Positions 13,839-14,867 of a stretch of DNA of 14,867 nucleotides are shown here, piece after piece. A program made the translations under genes and the position numbers. This DNA is from Arenicellales bacterium (GTDB taxonomy: Bacteria > Pseudomonadota > Gammaproteobacteria > BMS3Bbin11), in assembly GCA_029287965.1 (NCBI GenBank), contig JARFQC010000072.1:1-14867 (forward strand). The letters run 5' to 3'. Within the stretch, counting starts at the first letter, position 1, and every line of letters starts with the position of its first letter. A model generated the notes under the pieces. That model did not search any database and was not told the DNA's origin. It saw only the letters and a program-made list of their open reading frames with translations.

Positions 13839-14495
13839 TTGTTTATTCAAGACTCGATCAATAAATTCGTTGCATATGTCTCGCAGTTCGACCAGCCGGC
13901 CATGAAAAAAATGACCCGCACCCTCCATGATGTGCAACTCCGGCGGCTGCTTCAAAGTACGTACCCAGTTGATGACATCCGTCGCATCAACTATCTCGTC
14001 ATCGTCGCCCTGGATCATCAGCCAGGGACATGACGGCGGATGCAGTATCGCAAACTCGAACATACGCACCGGCGGTGCAATACTGATCATTGCCGTTGGC
14101 GGGTGTTCAGCTGCCGCGCGCATCGCCACGTAAGACCCGAAGGAGAAACCGCCCAGCAGGAGGTTGCTGCCGGGCCTGGCCTCTTCCATCCAGCGCATCG
14201 CTGCCAGGGCGTCATCTGTCTCTCCTGCACCTTCGTCAAAACTGCCTGCACTCATACCCACGCCACGGAAATTGAAGCGAAGCGCAGAAATACCTTTTGC
14301 TGCAGCCGCTTTTGCCAGTGTATGCACGACCTTGTTTTGCATCGTCCCGCCATGGGTGGATAGCGGGTGACACAGCACGGCTTGCATGTCCGTCTGTGCA
14401 GCGGATGCGCAATCTATGCGACCTTCCAGTGCACCTTCCGGGCCGGTAAAGGTGACCGGCACGGAGGTCATGCCGCTGCTGCAGGGATGCGTCAT
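13803..14495 (-). CDS. Alpha/beta hydrolase (COG2945-like)
   Basis: This is a cytoplasmic serine hydrolase of about 230 residues with unknown substrate. The fold is visible in order: AVLCHPLSTHGGTMQNKV (39-56), the strand LRFNFRGVGMSAG (72-84), the nucleophile elbow GGFSFGS with S118, a likely catalytic aspartate in GDDDEIVD (163-170), and H195 in GAGHFFHG. The chosen start is ATG 14495; ATG 14471 is an alternative eight codons in, and neither has a strong ribosome site. A TTG two codons further upstream at 14501 also stays open. The last eleven residues, from M220, are encoded by the arm and loop of a REP-like repeat and are probably not part of the ancestral fold. The gene sits between thiC and thiS, bounded by a REP-like element on each side. 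Confidence 0.88.
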   Translation of the reverse strand: MTHPCSSGMTSVPVTFTGPEGALEGRIDCASAAQTDMQAVLCHPLSTHGGTMQNKVVHTLAKAAAAKGISALRFNFRGVGMSAGSFDEGAGETDDALAAMRWMEEARPGSNLLLGGFSFGSYVAMRAAAEHPPTAMISIAPPVRMFEFAILHPPSCPWLMIQGDDDEIVDATDVINWVRTLKQPPELHIMEGAGHFFHGRLVELRDICNEFIDRVLNKQMQGRSLGGDSA

Positions 14496-14512
14496 TAACA
14501 AAATACTGATTA

Positions 14513-14554
14513 CTCCAGGAGCGGCTGCATCGCGGCGAGGCCACGGCTCCTACA
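14513..14554. repeat. REP-like element between thiC and the hydrolase gene
   Basis: Read on the minus strand from 14554, the sequence begins TGTAGGAGCCGTGGCC, followed by TCGCCGCGATGC. This is the GTAG head plus a small hairpin (CGTGGC paired with GCCGCG, one wobble) typical of gammaproteobacterial REP sequences. On the plus strand CCAGGAGCGGCTG at 14515-14527 is a second, inverted head, giving complementary AGGAGC (14517-14522) and GCTCCT (14546-14551). The element therefore looks like two inverted REP halves. It lies 9 bp after the thiC stop on the transcript and could act as an mRNA 3'-end stabiliser or attenuator. Confidence 0.65.
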
Positions 14555-14563
14555 ATTGTTTGT

Positions 14564-14867
14564 TCAAATTTCCTTGTAGATTTCGCTGCCCTGCTCGACG
14601 AACTCGGCAGCCTTCTCCTTCATGCAGACCTCGACCGCTACATCAATATTCTCCAGCTTGTTGCTGGCGGCAAATTCACGCACCTCCTGGCTTATTTTCA
14701 TGGAGCAGAAATGTGGACCGCACATCGAACAGAAATGGGCAACCTTGTGGGCCTGCTTGGGCAATGTCTCGTCGTGATAGTCGCGGGCCCGGTCCGGGTC
14801 CAGGCCGAGATTGAACTGGTCTTCCCAGCGGAACTCGAAGCGCGCCTTGGACATGGCATTATCGCGA
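14564..14867 (-). CDS. thiC: Phosphomethylpyrimidine synthase ThiC, C-terminal part
   Basis: ThiC is a radical SAM enzyme that rearranges 5-aminoimidazole ribotide into hydroxymethylpyrimidine phosphate, the other half of thiamine. Only the last 100 residues are in the window; the frame is open through the right edge (R-D-N-A-M-S-K-A-R-F-E-F-R-W-E-D-Q-F-N). The methionine at 14854 is internal to the conserved core, not a start. The cluster-binding motif CSMCGPHFC (C-x2-C-x4-C) is present, with the preceding DYHDETLPKQAHKVAHF and following SMKISQEVREFAA typical of ThiC. The stop at 14564-14566 is followed by a REP-like element. Any TPP riboswitch would be upstream of thiC, outside this window. 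Confidence 0.98.
   Translation of the reverse strand, partial: RDNAMSKARFEFRWEDQFNLGLDPDRARDYHDETLPKQAHKVAHFCSMCGPHFCSMKISQEVREFAASNKLENIDVAVEVCMKEKAAEFVEQGSEIYKEI

Noticed and set aside
14564..14854. Complete small protein starting at the methionine at 14854
   Set aside because: The frame continues through the window edge and the sequence before the methionine (R-D-N-A) fits the conserved ThiC core, so this is the C-terminal part of ThiC.
1..14867. Defence system, prophage or other mobile element
   Set aside because: No integrase, transposase, restriction, toxin-antitoxin or phage structural gene is visible; the genes are metabolic, transport or repair genes of ordinary families.

Overview
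The window is a gene-dense, protein-coding stretch of a bacterial chromosome. Nearly everything lies on the minus strand. Protein content (a TtpC-type Ton system, a large TonB-dependent receptor, a YoaA/DinG-type helicase, DUF3016, and thiC next to thiS-thiG) points to a gammaproteobacterium, probably free-living and Gram-negative. I cannot name the genus. There are no rRNA or tRNA genes, no CRISPR array, no phage genes and no transposase.

Layout from left to right. (1) 1-1809, minus: a YoaA/DinG-type iron-sulfur DNA helicase whose C-terminus runs off the left edge. (2) 1933-3335, minus: rmlC-rmlD, the last two steps of dTDP-L-rhamnose synthesis, overlapping by 1 bp. (3) 3493-8518, minus: a tightly packed six-gene operon read DUF3450 - ttpC-like - exbB - exbD - tonB - TPR protein, i.e. 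a complete TonB energy-transduction machine with its accessory proteins. (4) 8707-11376, minus: a large TonB-dependent outer-membrane receptor 188 bp upstream of that operon. (5) 11377-11627: the region between divergently transcribed genes, with candidate promoters. (6) 11628-12131, plus: a small exported DUF3016 protein, the only plus-strand gene. (7) 12213-14867, minus: a thiamine gene group read thiC (partial) - alpha/beta hydrolase - thiS - thiG - GNAT acetyltransferase.

How the genes fit together. The receptor and the six-gene operon look like one uptake unit. ExbB, ExbD and the TtpC-like protein harvest the proton-motive force, TonB carries it across the periplasm, and the receptor imports an unknown ligand. 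DUF3450 and the TPR protein are probable periplasmic or inner-membrane accessories. ThiC makes the pyrimidine half of thiamine, and ThiS and ThiG make the thiazole half. The two halves are separated here by a hydrolase gene bounded on each side by a REP-like inverted repeat. One of these repeats encodes the end of the hydrolase itself. A second repeat, made of 7-bp units in inverted orientation, lies between thiS and thiG.

I see no clearly undescribed system. TtpC-type Ton operons are known from Vibrio and relatives. The more unusual points are the receptor paired with its own full Ton operon and the repeat architecture of the thiamine region.
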